NCBI GenBank assembly: GCA_019594305.1
Contig: JAFDTZ010000116.1
Span: 1-6,457 of the forward strand
Reading direction: 5' to 3'
From: Thermoplasmata archaeon
GTDB lineage: Archaea > Thermoplasmatota > Thermoplasmata > Halarchaeoplasmatales > Halarchaeoplasmataceae
Length of the DNA stretch: 6,457 nt
Shown here: positions 6,201-6,457 of the stretch, piece after piece
How the letters are laid out: the number at the start of each line of letters is the position of its first letter
Position numbering within the stretch: the first letter of the stretch is position 1
Translations under genes and position numbers: made by a program
The notes under the pieces: generated by a model
What the model was told of the DNA's origin: nothing
Database searches by the model: none
Seen by the model: the letters and a program-made list of their open reading frames with translations, nothing else

Positions 6201-6383
6201 TTGAACCAGGTTTATGAGCTCCTTCACCAAACGTGTCTTACCTATACCCGCTTCTCCCGATATCAGAATGGTCGAACCACTTCGTTGTCGCGTACTTTGC
6301 CATATGTCTTCCAATTTGTCGAACTCTTCATCTCTTCCAATGAGCTCCGGGCGGAAGGTTATCATAGAGGTTCCTGCTTCCAT
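3222..6383 (-). CDS. STAND/AAA_16-type ATPase with inserted roadblock-like domain and C-terminal TPR array
   Basis: This is a large cytoplasmic signalling-type ATPase of 1,053 residues with no signal peptide or membrane segment. In order: ELIGRDEEF at 13-21 opens the AAA_16 module; Walker A GEAGIGKT is at 43-50; an inserted roadblock/longin-like domain spans about 103-211; Walker B with the double Asp typical of STAND proteins (LFLDDLQW) is at 266-273; a sensor-like ILGTYRPED is at 296-304; EGNPLFLLEAI at 368-378 is GxP-like; a winged-helix-like region spans about 405-490; about 12 TPRs run from 570 to 1047. The family's general role is nucleotide-switched assembly or regulation with TPRs binding a partner; the partner and output here are unknown. 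Start choice: ATG at 6383 has only a weak GAAGAAG before it, while ATG at 6365 (1,047 aa, MITFRPELIGRDEEF) has AGGA 8 bases upstream and may be the true start. It lies upstream of the small gene and aro operon on the same strand, without evident functional linkage. A transcription regulator or scaffold role is possible. Confidence 0.93.
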   Translation of the reverse strand: MEAGTSMITFRPELIGRDEEFDKLEDIWQSTRQRSGSTILISGEAGIGKTRLVKELINLVQKDDAHIIKGWCLADSLEPLMPFKEGLRDTGLSQLISEAPPPKVISAYLINKDGLLVTKIERDETELDPDIFASMLTAVGNFVMDSLSMMGGKQGGELNTIGYGEYQILIQSVESLSLAVVIKGGSSEFLIEDMKRTLADIGKKFDSWIGDTKTADEVTPRIQWFVDSRKYAGKYLVDDPKIKQENLFDKVLLGMQRISSERPVVLFLDDLQWAEPTTLKLLHYISRNTRRNEILILGTYRPEDILQLDDGKAHPLKTTMQNMSREGLLDEIELKRFDNPATEKFIRNTLKDLEFKDEFVRKLYRESEGNPLFLLEAIYMLAEEGYLIREEGKWILKGDILGIQIPSKVYDVVVRRLDRLLQEQREMLECASVIGEEFESGVLGDIIGVNRIKLLKNLNDIERAHRLIHSMKNKYRFDHTKIREVLYNSINKELRVEYHRVVAESFEMLYEDNIDDYTEHIAHHYFKAEDERAVGYLLNAGAKAKDRYANEEAIEWYVDAVCLSSEDELKKIYKGLGEVYKIIGEYDSSLENYQKALELESVDKDRASLYGNLAEVYNDRGEYLRSLEYAEMGISLAEEGDLELCRLLNTKGWALMLQGDYDKAIELFEEEKELSGELGVIKEKAQALHDLGTVYVRKGDYDEALGLLDKAIELREKIDDVKGLGDSLNSLGVIYKNKGEMEKALLYYQRSRDIEEEIGNKTGIARSLNNIGVIYWHKGELDRALGYYNQCLRIAEKIEEKRGIGLSLNNIGNIYIDKGERDKAIGYYKRVLEISEDIGDKSSIAISLNNIGNVYIDIDELDKALEFHNRSLKIETEIGDKSGIVYSLNNIGSIYLYKDEPKKSIEYFEKSRLMAEDIGDATIAVHNLCGSAEARLKEGDIERAEENASKALEIAIETGGTNEEGMSHRLLGMVCRGRKSWKEAEEEFEKGIGLLGEKKELSITYYEYGLMLIHKGEIEEGEELLRKAQLLFEEMGVGLWLNKVKKVLEKFNG
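3243..4442 (-). repeat. Ten tandem TPR units with an exact 40-codon (120-bp) period
   Basis: Units begin at residues 648, 688, 728, 768, 808, 848, 888, 928, 968 and 1008, each exactly 40 residues, with the signature LNNIGxIYxxKGExDKALxY-YxxxLxIxExIGDKxGIAxS. The units at 728-927 (DNA 3603-4202) are the most alike. Units 928-1047 are degenerate. Two less regular TPRs (about 570-647) precede them. The 40-residue length is that of kinesin-light-chain/LGN-like TPRs rather than the canonical 34. Their nucleotide sequences have drifted at silent sites, so the duplications are not recent. TPR arrays form superhelices that bind peptides or partner proteins. Confidence 0.9.
5751..6077 (-). other. Roadblock/longin-like domain inserted between Walker A and Walker B
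   Basis: Residues about 103-211 of the ATPase interrupt the normal stretch between the P-loop strand/helix and Walker B. The segment has the alternation expected of a roadblock/LC7 or longin fold: a strand (VISAYLINKDGLLVTKI), a helix (DPDIFASMLTAVGNFVMDSL), strands (LNTIGYGEYQILIQ and LSLAVVIKG), a helix (FLIEDMKRTLADIGKKF), then SWIGD. I recall similar 'sGMLTAvqdFv...G...i..G...lavvi.G' segments in archaeal and bacterial proteins, including some with OmpA-like domains. The fold assignment is by pattern only. Roadblock domains usually dimerise and bind small GTPases (MglB-MglA being the bacterial example), so a sensor or dimerisation role is an inference. Confidence 0.65.
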
Positions 6384-6457
6384 CTTCTTCGAGGACAGTT
6401 ACGTGATTGAAAAATTTAACTCTTGCGTTGCGGAAAGTCTCCTTGATTTGGCTGGGA
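6384..6457 (-). promoter_or_regulatory. Upstream region of the ATPase gene with a possible TATA element
   Basis: The minus strand reads TTAAATTTTT at 6410-6419, about 30 bases before the ATG at 6383. It could place transcription start near 6388, giving an almost leaderless message for that start or a leader of about 20 bases for the ATG at 6365. Farther right, short open stretches on the minus strand could be the tail of an upstream gene, but too little sequence is present to decide. Confidence 0.3.

Noticed and set aside
3222..6383. ATPase-TPR protein as an antiphage defence (Avs-like or NLR-like) gene
   Set aside because: STAND architecture alone is not enough. No effector domain (nuclease, TIR, protease or membrane pore) is visible at either end, and the neighbours are housekeeping aromatic biosynthesis genes.

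Overview
The window most likely comes from an archaeon, probably a euryarchaeal or Thermoplasmata-like lineage. The grounds are an archaeal-style EPSP synthase (PPSKSYTHRA and SGTSLRLLTG motifs), a run of aro genes in the aroD-aroE-aroK-aroA order common in archaea, GGTGA/GGAGG-type ribosome binding sites, and a large predicted ATPase of a kind I associate with archaea. No rRNA or other phylogenetic marker is present, so the assignment is an inference. Every gene I can support is on the minus strand, so the biological reading order runs from the right edge to the left.

Right half (about 3222-6383): a single gene of about 1,050 codons encodes a STAND/AAA_16-type signalling ATPase. Its order is P-loop, an inserted roadblock/longin-like domain of about 110 residues, Walker B (LFLDD), a GNP motif, a winged-helix-like region, and about 12 TPR repeats. 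Ten of the TPRs keep an exact 40-residue period. The inserted sensor-like domain inside the ATPase module is the most unusual thing in the window.

Middle (2895-3221): a gap of 327 bases holds one plausible small gene of 49 codons (2958-3107) with a good ribosome binding site and no recognised family. It also holds a probable promoter for the aro operon, with a TATA-like element near 2940-2947 and a nine-base direct repeat at 2902-2910 and 2920-2928.

Left half (1-2894): a tightly packed shikimate-pathway operon of aroD (type I 3-dehydroquinate dehydratase), aroE (shikimate dehydrogenase), aroK (shikimate kinase) and aroA (EPSP synthase, cut by the left edge after 292 codons). Together they carry out four consecutive steps from 3-dehydroquinate to 5-enolpyruvylshikimate-3-phosphate. 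All three junctions overlap (8, 11 and 1 bases), which suggests translational coupling. Three details stand out. The shikimate kinase is the bacterial P-loop type, not the GHMP-type enzyme typical of archaea. AroD has Ala where the family normally has the active-site Glu. AroA has Gly at a usually conserved Asn of its phosphoenolpyruvate/glyphosate loop. The last 74 bases (6384-6457) hold only a possible promoter and perhaps the tail of an upstream gene.
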